Shown here in pieces: positions 44,074 through 52,467 of a stretch of DNA of 64,000 nucleotides (position 1 is the first letter of the stretch; every line of letters starts with the position of its first letter). The notes under the pieces are model-generated. The model saw only the letters and a program-made list of their open reading frames with translations. It made no database searches and was not told the DNA's origin. The stretch spans positions 153,395 to 217,394 of the forward strand of contig JAMLGM010000007.1 in the NCBI GenBank assembly GCA_023957975.1, read 5' to 3'. The stretch comes from Microthrixaceae bacterium. Its GTDB lineage: Bacteria; Actinomycetota; Acidimicrobiia; Acidimicrobiales; Microtrichaceae. Both the position numbers and the translations under genes were made by a program.

Positions 44074-45213
44074 ATGCTCAAGATCCACTGGTTCCTGCCC
44101 ACGGGAGGCGACTCGCGCGACGTCACCCCCAGCGACGACGGCGCACCGGTGAGACCGCCGTCGTTGGACTACCTGGGACAGATCGCCCGAGCGTGTGACC
44201 AACTCGGATTCGACGCCGTACTCACGCCTTGTGGCACCGGGTGCGAGGACTCGTGGATCACCACGGCGATGCTCGTACCGCAGACGTCGCGCCTCAAGTT
44301 CCTGGTGGCCATGAGACCGGGTCTGATGTCGCCCACCCTCGCGGCGCAGATGGCGTCGACCTACCACCGGCTCTCGGGCGGACGCATCCTGTTGAACCTG
44401 GTAACCGGCGCCGAACCGCGTGAACTGCACCGCTTCGGCGACTACGCCGACAAAGATGCCCGATACGCCCGCACCGGCGAATTCATTGACGTCGTACGCG
44501 GCGCCTGGTCCGGCGAGGAGTTCGACTACTCCGGCGAGCACTACGCCGTCGCCGGTGCCACCACCCGTGCCGTGCCGTCGCCGAATCCACCGGAGATCTA
44601 TTTCGGAGGAGCGTCTGAAGCCGCCGAGCTGGTCGCCGCGCGGGGTGCCGATGTGTACCTCGCCTGGGGCGAACCGCCGGCGATGGTGGCCGAGCGCGTC
44701 GAGCGCATGCGCAAGTTGGCGGCGGAAGCCGGCCGTGAGTTGAGACTCGGAATCCGGTTCCACACCATCGCCCGACCGACCTCGGAGGAGGCGTGGGCCG
44801 AAGCCGCGCGACTCCAGGCTGCGATGAGCCCCGAGGCGATCGCCGCGGCGCGGGCCGATTTCGAATCGACGATGTCGGAGGGGCAGCGACGCATGGCCGA
44901 ACTCAGCGGAGCGGCCCTCGACGGGGCCGATCTCTCGGACCCGCGAAGCCTCGAGATCTACCCGAACGTCTGGTCCGGGGTGGGCCTGGTTCGCGGTGGT
45001 GCCGGCACGGCGTTCGTCGGCAGCTACTGCGAGGTTGCGGATCGCATCGCCGAGTACGCCGAGCTGGGCTTCGAGGAGTTCATCTTGTCGGGCTACCCGC
45101 ACCTCGAAGAGGCCTGGTGGGTCGGCGAGGGCGTCTTGCCGGAGTTGCGCCGCCGCGGGCTGCTCGCGGAACTCGACGACCACAACGACGCGCCGGTGTT
45201 TCACTTCCGCTGA
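44074..45213 (+). CDS. ssuD: FMNH2-dependent alkanesulfonate monooxygenase
   Basis: The 379-residue luciferase-family monooxygenase closely follows E. coli SsuD in length and in blocks HWFLPTGGDSRDV, CEDSWITTAMLVPQTSRLKFLVAMRPGLMSPTLAAQMA, GGRILLNLVTGAEPRE, LAWGEPPAMVAERVE, WSGVGLVRGGAGTAFVG and ILSGYPHLEEAWWVGE. It would release sulfite from alkanesulfonates using reduced FMN when sulfate is scarce. GAGGAG lies before the ATG. Neither the NADPH-FMN reductase ssuE nor the ssuABC transporter is adjacent, so it works with partners elsewhere or on another substrate. Confidence 0.88.
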   Translation: MLKIHWFLPTGGDSRDVTPSDDGAPVRPPSLDYLGQIARACDQLGFDAVLTPCGTGCEDSWITTAMLVPQTSRLKFLVAMRPGLMSPTLAAQMASTYHRLSGGRILLNLVTGAEPRELHRFGDYADKDARYARTGEFIDVVRGAWSGEEFDYSGEHYAVAGATTRAVPSPNPPEIYFGGASEAAELVAARGADVYLAWGEPPAMVAERVERMRKLAAEAGRELRLGIRFHTIARPTSEEAWAEAARLQAAMSPEAIAAARADFESTMSEGQRRMAELSGAALDGADLSDPRSLEIYPNVWSGVGLVRGGAGTAFVGSYCEVADRIAEYAELGFEEFILSGYPHLEEAWWVGEGVLPELRRRGLLAELDDHNDAPVFHFR

Positions 45214-45254
45214 GCGTCGCAGCGCCAAGTCGGCACACGTCGGCGCATGTCGAC

Positions 45255-45974
45255 TCAGGCCACGGTCATCGAGCGCTGGCGACGCATCGAGATCGCCAAC
45301 ATGGCGACCGTGACCGTTGCAAGTACGACCGCCGCGGTCACCCCACCGAAGTACGCGAGTCGCATCTCCTGGTGCGAGATCGACTGGACCAACGCGACCG
45401 CGTAGCTGTGCAGGGACAGGAACCCGACGCCGCGGCCGCCGCGGGCGATGAACTGCTCGAAGATCAACAGATACGCGATCCCCCACACGAGCGAACGCCG
45501 GGTGAGTTGGCCGATCAGGACGAACACCGCGCTGTAGGCAACCGCCGCGGCCATCGACGCGACGGCGGCCGCCAGCACCAGGCGCGGCCCCTCCGCGATG
45601 ACCAGCGCGCTCAGCACCGTCGGCAGCACCGCAAGTGGCACGACGAGGGTGAGGGTTGAGGCGAAGGCGGCCGCGCTGATCGCGGCCCGGCGCAGCGGAC
45701 GCAACCACAGATACACATAGGTCCCGTCCTCGATCGGGTCACCGAGGGATGCCGTGCCGAACACGAGTGCCGCGAGCGGAATGGTCAGGGTCAGACCGAA
45801 CGCGTCGATCATCGTGAGCGCCCCCTGCACGCGATCGCCGCTCCCCCGCACCATCCACGACACGATCAGTTGCACCACGGCGACACCGACGAAGCCGTAC
45901 ACCCGCGCCCGGCTCGTCGTCGCCGACAGCAGGGTTCGATAGAGCGCGACGTTCGTCGAGGTCGCCGACATCAT
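45255..45974 (-). CDS. ABC-2-type permease, second of the tandem exporter
   Basis: The 239-residue membrane protein has about six helices (YGFVGVAVVQLIVSW, FGLTLTIPLAALVFG, AAFASTLTLVVPLAVLPTVLSAL, VLAAAVASMAAAVAYSAVFVLIG, SLVWGIAYLLIF, GGVTAAVVLATVTVAMLAI) separated by short loops. It is the last gene of a four-gene unit in which every stop and start overlap by 4 nt. The start ATG at 45974 overlaps the end of the ATPase gene. It is probably the membrane half of an ABC exporter; substrate unknown. Confidence 0.8.
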   Translation of the reverse strand: MMSATSTNVALYRTLLSATTSRARVYGFVGVAVVQLIVSWMVRGSGDRVQGALTMIDAFGLTLTIPLAALVFGTASLGDPIEDGTYVYLWLRPLRRAAISAAAFASTLTLVVPLAVLPTVLSALVIAEGPRLVLAAAVASMAAAVAYSAVFVLIGQLTRRSLVWGIAYLLIFEQFIARGGRGVGFLSLHSYAVALVQSISHQEMRLAYFGGVTAAVVLATVTVAMLAISMRRQRSMTVA

Positions 45975-46903
45975 CGCCCTCCGGGGCCGGCGACGAGGTA
46001 CCGAAACACGCTTTCGAGGTCGTCGTCGAGCGGCGCCACCTCGGTGAGTGAACAGTCGAGGTGCCGCGCTGCGGGGGCGATCGATCGCCGAAACAACGCG
46101 ACGTCGTCGACGGCGACCTCGGCGGTGTCGGCGTCGGTGAACTGCACGCCGCGAACGATGCCGCGGGCCAACAGCGCCGAGGTGAGCGCACGGGGATTGT
46201 CGCTGCGCAACCGGATGAGGTGCGGCCGATCGTCCATCAGGTCGCGGATCGCCCGGAAGTCGCCGACCGCGGCGAGGCGCCCCTGGGCGAGCACCAGCAC
46301 CTGCGACCCGAACCGCTCCACCTCGTCGAGGACGTGGCTGCTCACGATGACGCACCGTCCCTCGGCGCCGAGCCGTTGAAAGATCCGGATCAGCCGTTGG
46401 CGCTGGCGAGGGTCGAGGCCGTTGAGCGGCTCGTCGGCCACGATCACCGACGGGCCGTGCACGATCGCCTGGGCGAGCTTGACCCGCTGGCGCATGCCCT
46501 TGGAGTACTGGTCGACGAATCGGGTGTCGTCGGGGTCGAGTTCGACGGCTTCAAGGGCCATGCGCGCCGCGGCGTCGGGGTCGTCGACGCTGTTGAGCAC
46601 CGCCGCGAGGCGAACGAAGTCGATGGCCCGTGTGCGGGGAAACACCCCCTCTTGTTGCGGGACGAGGCCGACGTAGCGCAACACGGCGGTGTTGGAGCGC
46701 GGGTCGTGGCCGAACACCGACACGGTCCCCCGATCGGGCGCGGTCAGCCCGACGAGCATTCGCAACACCGTCGACTTGCCGGCGCCATTGGGTCCGAGCA
46801 GCGCGGTCACACCGGGTCCGATGTCGAAGCTCACCTCCGACACCGCGACGAGTCCCTTGAACGACTTGGACACGTCGCGAAAGGCGATGATCGGCGCGGT
46901 CAT
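45971..46903 (-). CDS. ABC transporter ATP-binding protein, second pair
   Basis: The 310-residue exporter-type ATPase (CcmA/NatA-like) has Walker A GPNGAGKST, Q-loop VGLVPQQEGVF, signature YSKGMRQRVKLAQA (a degenerate LSGGQ), Walker B VIVADEPLNGLD and H-loop VSSHVLDEVE. A C-terminal extension of about 90 residues follows. It overlaps both neighbours by 4 nt and almost certainly energises the 239-residue permease downstream. Confidence 0.88.
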   Translation of the reverse strand: MTAPIIAFRDVSKSFKGLVAVSEVSFDIGPGVTALLGPNGAGKSTVLRMLVGLTAPDRGTVSVFGHDPRSNTAVLRYVGLVPQQEGVFPRTRAIDFVRLAAVLNSVDDPDAAARMALEAVELDPDDTRFVDQYSKGMRQRVKLAQAIVHGPSVIVADEPLNGLDPRQRQRLIRIFQRLGAEGRCVIVSSHVLDEVERFGSQVLVLAQGRLAAVGDFRAIRDLMDDRPHLIRLRSDNPRALTSALLARGIVRGVQFTDADTAEVAVDDVALFRRSIAPAARHLDCSLTEVAPLDDDLESVFRYLVAGPGGR

Positions 46904-47892
46904 TTCGTGACCTCGGCGCGCCGGTACCGGTCCCAGATCACGAGCAACGACACCGCCATCCACCCGAAGAATCCGGCGTAGACGACCCAGGTGTCGAGCG
47001 GCGGGCGGGGCCAATACGACAGCGGACCGGGTCGGCCGAACACGCGGTAGGCGAACTCGCTCGGCAACTGCACCAGGTCGAAGGCGCCGACCCACATCGG
47101 CGCGCGCAACTCCACCAGCGACAGCGTCGCCAAAACCCCCGCGCCCAGCACCAGGACGATGAACGTCGCCGATGCCGCCGCACGACGGGTCGTGATCGAA
47201 CTGATGGCGGCGGCGATGAGGGTGTGGAACGCGGCGATGGCCACGCCGACTCCGAGCACCCGGGCCAGGGTGACGATCCAATCACCAAAGCCGTCGGGTC
47301 CGTATCCCTGCGAGGTGTAGCCGGTCAACATGACCAGCGCCGGGCCGACGGTGATGATCGACAACAACATGCCGATCGCCATCGCCTTGGCGGCCAGATA
47401 ACGCGTCCGATTCAACGGCGAGGCGAGATACAGCCCCAACATCCCCGAGCTGCGGTCGGTGCACAGGACCTCGGGAGCGACGAAGGCGGCAAACAGGGCG
47501 ATGGCCAACACGATCGACCCGTAGGAACCCGGATAGTCCTTGACGAGCTCGTTCGCCACCATTCGACCGACGCCAGCGGGCATCACACCGTCGGATTGCT
47601 CGTCGAGTCGGTTGGTCAACACAATGATTCCGACCCACACGATGTGGGGGACGAAGCTGATGGCGATCACAAGGATCGGCACGATCTTGTAGCGGAACTT
47701 GCGGTGGATGCCGAGCGCACGCTGCGCCGTGTACTTGACGACGCTGCGCATCGCGCCCGAGGTTCCGGTGCGCGGGCCGTCGTAGTGGCGATATCCGCGG
47801 TCGAGAATTTGGGTGCGGGCGGCGGTGGCGCCACCCGCGGCGCTGGCGGCGCTGGCGGCGCTGGCGGCGGTAGGCGGAGTCGTGGAGGTCAT
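46900..47892 (-). CDS. ABC-2-type permease, first pair
   Basis: The 330-residue membrane protein has about six helices (for instance VPILVIAISFVPHIVWVGIIVL, GSIVLAIALFAAFVAPEVLC, MAIGMLLSIITVGPALVML and VLGVGVAIAAFHTLIAAAISSI). Its N-terminus contains an Ala/Ser tandem stretch (AASAASAASAAGGATAA) encoded by a 9-nt repeat. The TDRSSGMLGLYLASPLNRTRYL segment matches ABC-2 permeases of the drug/antibiotic export type. It overlaps the neighbouring ATPase genes by 4 nt on both sides. Confidence 0.82.
   Translation of the reverse strand: MTSTTPPTAASAASAASAAGGATAARTQILDRGYRHYDGPRTGTSGAMRSVVKYTAQRALGIHRKFRYKIVPILVIAISFVPHIVWVGIIVLTNRLDEQSDGVMPAGVGRMVANELVKDYPGSYGSIVLAIALFAAFVAPEVLCTDRSSGMLGLYLASPLNRTRYLAAKAMAIGMLLSIITVGPALVMLTGYTSQGYGPDGFGDWIVTLARVLGVGVAIAAFHTLIAAAISSITTRRAAASATFIVLVLGAGVLATLSLVELRAPMWVGAFDLVQLPSEFAYRVFGRPGPLSYWPRPPLDTWVVYAGFFGWMAVSLLVIWDRYRRAEVTK
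47841..47867. repeat. 9-nt tandem repeat in permease N-terminus
   Basis: Three head-to-tail copies of CGCTGGCGG, extended by a partial fourth, encode the Ala-Ala-Ser repeat of the first permease. In-frame length variation would not shift the reading frame. Confidence 0.65.
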
Positions 47893-48812
47893 GTGCCGAC
47901 CTCCAAGAAGATCTCCTCGAGGGTGACGATGCGATCCGACAGCCGCAGGATTGGCGCACCGGCCTCGGCGAGGTCGTCGCGGATGATCCGCTGCAGATCG
48001 TGCTGGCTCGCACCCGAGGACCCCGAGCGGGTGACCACGAGTGGCCCGTCGCAGCTCACCTCGAATCCCCGAGCGCTCATGCGCCGGGCGAACGATTCCG
48101 CGCCCTCGAGCAACTCGACGCTTACGCCGGATCCCTCGCCTTTCAGCGCCGAGAGTTCCCCCGATGCCGTGACCCGGCCGCCGTTGAGGATCACGACGCG
48201 ATCACACGTGCGCTCGACCTCGTCGAGCAGATGCGAACTCAACAACACGCTCATGTTGAACTCGACGGCGAGGCGGCGAATGAGCGACAGCATTGCCTCG
48301 CGCTGGGTCGGGTCGAGGCCGTCGGTCGGCTCGTCGAGCACCACGAGGTCGGGGTCATGAGCGATCGCCATCGCGAGCTTCACGCGCTGCCGCTGGCCGG
48401 TCGACAGCGTGCCGAGCGGGCGAAACCGCTCCTCGCCGAGGCCGACGAACCACAGTGCGTCCGATGCCCGGCCGAGCGCCGCTTCCGTGGGCAGCCCGTG
48501 GACCTCGGCGATGTGTTGCACAAAGTCGTTCGCAGGAAGGTCGTCGGGCAGGTTGTGATGCTCGGGGGCGTAGCCGATCCGGCCGCGCACCTCGAAGCCG
48601 TGCTGGGCTGGGTCGAGCCCGAACACCCGCAGTTCGCCGGCATCTGGGCGATGCAACCCCAGCACCATGCCGATCAGGGTGGTCTTGCCTGCACCGTTGG
48701 CACCGAGCAGCCCGGTCACCCCCGGCTCGACCGAGAAATCGGTTCGATTCAGCACAAGGTTGTCGCCGTAGCGTTTCACAACGCCACCGCCGACGATGAT
48801 CGGGGAAGTCAC
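47889..48812 (-). CDS. ABC transporter ATP-binding protein, first pair
   Basis: The 307-residue ATPase has Walker A GANGAGKTT, Q-loop GYAPEHHNLPDDL, signature LSTGQRQRVKLAMA, Walker B LVVLDEPTDGLD and H-loop LSSHLLDEVE. A C-terminal variable region of about 85 residues follows. The GTG at 48812 is chosen since the preceding frame is non-conserved; a weak AAAACT box 7 nt upstream could mean a leaderless start. The gene heads the run ATPase-permease-ATPase-permease, suggesting one heteromeric or two related exporters of unknown substrate. Confidence 0.86.
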   Translation of the reverse strand: MTSPIIVGGGVVKRYGDNLVLNRTDFSVEPGVTGLLGANGAGKTTLIGMVLGLHRPDAGELRVFGLDPAQHGFEVRGRIGYAPEHHNLPDDLPANDFVQHIAEVHGLPTEAALGRASDALWFVGLGEERFRPLGTLSTGQRQRVKLAMAIAHDPDLVVLDEPTDGLDPTQREAMLSLIRRLAVEFNMSVLLSSHLLDEVERTCDRVVILNGGRVTASGELSALKGEGSGVSVELLEGAESFARRMSARGFEVSCDGPLVVTRSGSSGASQHDLQRIIRDDLAEAGAPILRLSDRIVTLEEIFLEVGT

Positions 48813-48897
48813 GGCGCAGAGTTTTGCACACGGCTCAGCGCGGATCGTTGCGCTGCGTGTGAAGACTCTGTTCAGAGGAGCGGCGTTGGTGGTGGCG

Positions 48898-49824
48898 TCA
48901 GTACGAGAGGGCCGGGAAGTTGCCCGCTTTCGACAGGTACCCCGGCACCGAATGTCCGAGCACCCCTTCGAGCCAGTCGACATTCGCCGTCAGAGCGTCG
49001 AGGTCGATGCCGCTGTCGAGGCCCATGCGGTGCAGCATGTAGAGCAGGTCCTCAGTCGGAATGTTTCCGGTCGCGGCGGGCGCGAACGGGCATCCGCCGA
49101 TGCCGCCGAGCGAACTGTCGAAGGTGCGCACTCCCGCAGCGGCGGCCGCTGCGGCGTTGGCGAGGCCGGTGTTTCGGGTGTTGTGGAAGTGGGCGCGCAG
49201 GGCGATCGGACGATCGGCGATGATCTCCCGGGCGAGGGCGAATCGCTCGGTCACATCGGTCGGCGCGGCCACGCCGATGGAATCGGCCAGGGCGATCTCC
49301 GCCGGCAGCGCTTCGGCGACCCGCTCGATGACGTCGGCGAGACGATCGAGCGGCAACTCGCCTTCGAACGGACAGCCGAAACTGGCACCGATGGTGACCG
49401 ATGTCGGCAGGTCGTGCGCGGCGGCCTCCACGCAGATCTCATTGGCCGCCGCAATCAACCCAGCGGTGTCCTGGCCCTGATTTCGCTGGGCGAAGGTGTC
49501 ACTCGCCATCACCACGGCGTTGGCCTCGTCCACCCCGGTCTCAAGTGCGCGGTCGAGGCCGCGACGATTCAGCACCAAGCCGATGTACGACGCGCCGAGC
49601 GAACGTGTCTCGGTGTCGGCGTGGAGCGCGGCCATCACCTCATCCGCGTCGGCCATCTGCGGGACCCGCTTGGGGTTGACGAAGCTCACGGTCTCGATCC
49701 GTCGCACCCCGGCGCGCACGGCGCGGGTGATGAGCGCCACCTTCTGGTCGGTGCTGAGCATCGCCGGGTCGGATTGCAGGCCGTCGCGGGGCGACACCTC
49801 GACGATCGACACGGGGCCATTCAT
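48898..49824 (-). CDS. mvaB: Hydroxymethylglutaryl-CoA lyase-like enzyme
   Basis: The 308-residue DRE-TIM metallolyase has VEVSPRDGLQ (Arg and metal Asp), the VSFVNPKRVPQMADADEV block and HFHNTRNTGLANAAAAAAAG (metal His residues). The GGCPFAPAATGNIPTEDLLYML block contains the mobile Cys loop. These are hallmarks of HMG-CoA lyase, which splits HMG-CoA to acetyl-CoA and acetoacetate in leucine degradation. The ATG at 49824 is preferred over GTG at 49833, because a GGAGGG site is well placed only for the ATG. It is the last chromosomal gene before a mobile-element-rich region. Confidence 0.9.
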   Translation of the reverse strand: MNGPVSIVEVSPRDGLQSDPAMLSTDQKVALITRAVRAGVRRIETVSFVNPKRVPQMADADEVMAALHADTETRSLGASYIGLVLNRRGLDRALETGVDEANAVVMASDTFAQRNQGQDTAGLIAAANEICVEAAAHDLPTSVTIGASFGCPFEGELPLDRLADVIERVAEALPAEIALADSIGVAAPTDVTERFALAREIIADRPIALRAHFHNTRNTGLANAAAAAAAGVRTFDSSLGGIGGCPFAPAATGNIPTEDLLYMLHRMGLDSGIDLDALTANVDWLEGVLGHSVPGYLSKAGNFPALSY

Positions 49825-49855
49825 GCGTTCCACGCCCTCCAGTCTGTCACCCTAC

Positions 49856-49895
49856 AGAAAGACTCGGCATGGTGTGTAAACGGGGGTCATCCTGC
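49856..49895. repeat. Solo terminal repeat of an IS256-family element
   Basis: The segment reads GAAAGACTCGGCATGGTGTG then TAAAC. It resembles the IS256 end at 55467 (GGGACTGTCGCAGGGGGTGT then GTAACCGGG). No transposase follows. It marks the start of the mobile region and may be a remnant of a second, different IS256-type copy. Confidence 0.45.
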
Positions 49896-49993
49896 TGCGG
49901 GTGGTCACGTGCACAACCCGCCGCTGTGTCCAATTCGCGCAACAGAGGCGAGTTCAAGTGGTGATGGCAACACCGTCAGGTTGAGGGTGAGGT

Positions 49994-50056
49994 CTCCACT
50001 GGTCAGAGCGTGAACGGGCAAAATGCGCGCTGCTCTCACATCCCGGACCAGTGGAG
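49994..50056. repeat. 11-bp inverted repeat flanking the IS30 fragment start
   Basis: CTCCACTGGTC (49994-50004) and GACCAGTGGAG (50046-50056) are exact complements separated by 41 bp, just upstream of the IS30 transposase start at 50067. It could be part of the IS30 end or a hairpin that limits transposase expression. Confidence 0.55.
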
Positions 50057-50066
50057 GATCCCCAGC

Positions 50067-50265
50067 ATGCCAGCTCAAGCGTTGACCGCGCCCGAACGCG
50101 AGGAGATCCGCGTCGGGATCACACACGGCGACAACCACACCACCATCGGTCGCCGCCTCGGCCGACACCGGGCCACGATCGGCCGCGAGATCGCCCGCAA
50201 CGGCGGCCCCGACGCGTACACCGCGACGGGCGCGCAGGCGCGAGCCGACCGTTTGATCGCGCAGA
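50067..50265 (+). pseudogene. IS30-family transposase, 5' fragment
   Basis: Only the N-terminal HTH part remains: MPAQALTAPEREEIRVGITH, then NHTTIGRRLGRHRATIGREI and ARNGGPDAYTATGAQARADRL, matching the first about 65 residues of IS30/Tra8-type transposases. The DDE domain is missing. The homology stops near the point where the sequence changes to the 3' exon of the IS3 orfB on the opposite strand, so a rearrangement fused the two. The frame stays open to 50303, but that tail is not transposase. Confidence 0.75.
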
Positions 50266-50299
50266 GGTACAGCTTGCCTTCACGCGTCCGATGCTCGGT
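50255..50299 (-). pseudogene. IS3-type orfB, short 3' exon fragment
   Basis: Read on the minus strand from the intron 3' end: ACC GAG CAT ... encoding TEHRTREGKLYLCAIK, the residues that follow WLTDI in IS3-family DDE domains. The last bases overlap the IS30 homology on the other strand, so the exact junction near 50255-50263 is ambiguous. The rest of the DDE domain is lost, so splicing could not restore a working transposase. Confidence 0.7.
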
Positions 50300-50362
50300 G
50301 TAGGGGTCGGACCGGAGCGCCCTGTCGTCTTTCGATCGGTGGGTTTCTCCGGCCCGCCCTCC

Positions 50363-50396
50363 GAACCGGACGTGCGACTTCCATCGCATCCGGCTC
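50363..50396 (-). ncRNA. Group II intron domain V
   Basis: Minus-strand sequence reads GAGCCGGATGCGATGGAAGT then CGCACGTCCGGTTC. This folds as the conserved 34-nt domain V hairpin with GAGCC...GGTTC base, a two-nucleotide bulge region and a GNRA-type loop (GGAA). It holds the catalytic triad of the ribozyme and lies 63 nt before the inferred 3' end. Confidence 0.88.
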
Positions 50397-50405
50397 TCCA
50401 CGTGT

Positions 50406-51854
50406 TCAGGCCGCTGTGGCGGGTGGTCCTGTTGTCACGCTCGTCCATGGGGTCGGGATCTTGGCGCCCCGGTAGCGGTAGCGCTCGATGGCGACCGTTT
50501 GGGGGCGGAACATCTCGATGCCGCCGTCGTGGATCCTCCAGCCAGGGAGGTAGCGGCGGACCAGGGTGTGCATGTTCAGCCCGACGTGTCGTTTCCGGAG
50601 CCAACCGACGATCCGCCAGAAGGCGAAATGATCGACGTAGTTGAAAGTCCGTGACGACACGCCGTGGCGGAAGTAGTTGCACCAGCCCCGCAGCACCGGG
50701 TTCAACCGGCGCAACAGGTCTGCGAGCGTTCGATGCTTTGCTCGGCGGGTCAGCAATCGGATCTTCCCGATGATCGAAGCCAACGACTTCTTCGACGGGT
50801 AGGTGTAGATCGCCTTCTTGCCGGTTCGGCCTCTCCAGTTCCGGCGCTGGATGCGCCAACCCAAGAAGTCGAACCCCTCGTCGATGTGGCAGACCCTCGT
50901 CTTCTCCTCCGACAGGCGCAGGCCCATCGGAGCGAGCACCGAGCCGACCTCATCCCACAGCGCTTCAGCGTCGTCGCGGGTGCCGTGGACCATGACCACG
51001 AAATCGTCTGCGTAGCGGACGATGCGCATGGTTGGTTCGCCGGCGCGGCGACGCTTGGCGCGTGTCCATGACGGGCCGAGCGCTTCCCACTTCGTGGTGA
51101 AGTACTCGTCCAGGACGGACAGTGCGATGTTGGCCAGCAGCGGTGAGAGGATCCCGCCCTGTGGTGTGCCAGTGATCGTTTCCCGACTGCTGCCATCCTC
51201 GGAGAGGACACCGGCCTTCAGGAACGCCTTCACCAACCGCAGGACATGCTTGTCTCCGATCCGCTCTCGCACACGACCCATGAGGGCGGTGTGGTCGATC
51301 TCGTCGAAGCACGCCTTGATGTCCGCCTCGAACACCCACTCGTAGTTCCGAGGGGGCGATCCGAGGTAGTGGATCTCAGCGATAGCGTCCTGAGCTCGGC
51401 GCTTCGGGCGGAAACCATAGGAACATGGTTTGAAGTCCGCCTCGAAGATTGGTTCGAGCACCAGCTTCAACGAGGCCTGCACGATCCGGTCTGTGGCAGT
51501 CGGGATGCCCAGCGAACGGGCCTTGCCGCCCGCCTTGGGGATCATCTTCTGCCGCACCCGCTGAGGCGTGAACCGGCCGGCCTTGAGATCATCTCGCAGC
51601 CCACCGAGCAGGACCCCAGCACCGAACACGATCGAGCGAGGTGTCACTCCATCGACTCCGGCGGTTCGTGCACCCTTGTTGCCCCGCACCCGACTCCACG
51701 CCACAACGAGGAACGCCGGGTCAACCACGAGGTTGAACAGGTCATCGAAGCGACGGCCAGGATCAGCCTTCGCCCATTGGTGCAGCTTCGTTTGCATCTT
51801 GAGTACCCGTTGCTCGGCCTCGTCGAGGCCGGGCCACGGATCGCCGATATTCAC
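50406..51854 (-). CDS. ltrA: Group II intron reverse transcriptase/maturase
   Basis: The 482-residue intron-encoded protein helps splicing and retrohoming of its own intron RNA. RT blocks are visible in order: RVRGNKGARTAGVDGVT, RRVxIPKAGG-type RQKMIPKAGGKARSLGIPTATDR, FEADIKACFDEIDH, GTPQGGILSPLLANIALSVLD, RYADDFVVM (active-site Asp pair) and LSEEKTRVCHIDEGFDFLGW. They are followed by maturase domain X (LLRRLNPVLRGWCNYFRHGVSS). No HNH endonuclease domain is seen at the C-terminus. GTG start at 51854 has GAGGAG 8-10 nt upstream. Length and motifs look intact. Confidence 0.95.
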   Translation of the reverse strand: MNIGDPWPGLDEAEQRVLKMQTKLHQWAKADPGRRFDDLFNLVVDPAFLVVAWSRVRGNKGARTAGVDGVTPRSIVFGAGVLLGGLRDDLKAGRFTPQRVRQKMIPKAGGKARSLGIPTATDRIVQASLKLVLEPIFEADFKPCSYGFRPKRRAQDAIAEIHYLGSPPRNYEWVFEADIKACFDEIDHTALMGRVRERIGDKHVLRLVKAFLKAGVLSEDGSSRETITGTPQGGILSPLLANIALSVLDEYFTTKWEALGPSWTRAKRRRAGEPTMRIVRYADDFVVMVHGTRDDAEALWDEVGSVLAPMGLRLSEEKTRVCHIDEGFDFLGWRIQRRNWRGRTGKKAIYTYPSKKSLASIIGKIRLLTRRAKHRTLADLLRRLNPVLRGWCNYFRHGVSSRTFNYVDHFAFWRIVGWLRKRHVGLNMHTLVRRYLPGWRIHDGGIEMFRPQTVAIERYRYRGAKIPTPWTSVTTGPPATAA

Positions 51855-52467
51855 CAGCGGTCTCCTCGTTCAGCAGTGATGCTGCGAACACGCTGGACCC
51901 CTTCGCCATGTACACAGCTTTCCTGTGCTCGGACTACTACGGGTCCTCCGCCCCATCCCGCCAGCATCAGCCGACGACGGGCCTTCCCGGCCGCCAACCT
52001 GGATGGCTGGCGGGGAGGGACCGACGGGATGGTTCCCACGTTCACTCTTGAACCGTTTGACGGGGTCGGCGCCCAACTATGCCCCTGCAACTTCGCCACG
52101 GCTACGCCGCAGGCATTCACCGTGGCCTCCCGGTCGGCGACATCACCCGACCTAAAAGTTCCCCCGGCAACGGTCATGACCGCCGTCGAGGTGCGCGTTG
52201 CAACCCAGCCCAGATCCGTCAGGTTCGAGCTGGTGGTTTTCGCTTGAGAGGCGTTCAGACGCTGGTTCCTCACGTACACCTTTCCGTCTCGCTTGCCGGA
52301 CCCGCACCATCTGACAGTGCTGGCACGTCCCGGCGTTGTCAGGGCCGCTTCCATTCTCCCCGGCGTCTCCCGGATCAGACTGCCCTCAGCTTCACCCGGC
52401 CCGCTGCGACAGGCCGGCGGTGGTGTCCTTTCATCACCACCCGGTTCAAGAACGCCTCGTGGCGCTC

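Larger units (their letters stand above)
50300..52467 (-). mobile_element. Group II intron inserted in IS3 orfB
   Basis: About 2.17 kb on the minus strand. The 5' end is placed at 52467 (GAGCG, a variant of the usual GUGYG) and the 3' end at 50300 (ends CTAC), because joining the flanks restores the reading frame as WLTDI-TEHRTREGK. Domain I-IV sequence fills 51855-52467, with typical intron-core stretches such as AAGCGAAAACC and GGAAAGCTGTG. The RT gene sits in domain IV, and domain V is at 50363-50396. A domain VI-like stem (CGGGCCGGAG with CTCCGGTCCG) precedes the 3' end. The region 51855-52467 holds no protein gene. Confidence 0.85.

Noticed and set aside
52303..52307. GTGCG at 52307 on the minus strand as intron 5' end
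   Set aside because: It matches the usual 5' motif but would leave a non-transposase exon; the end at 52467 restores the OrfB frame exactly.
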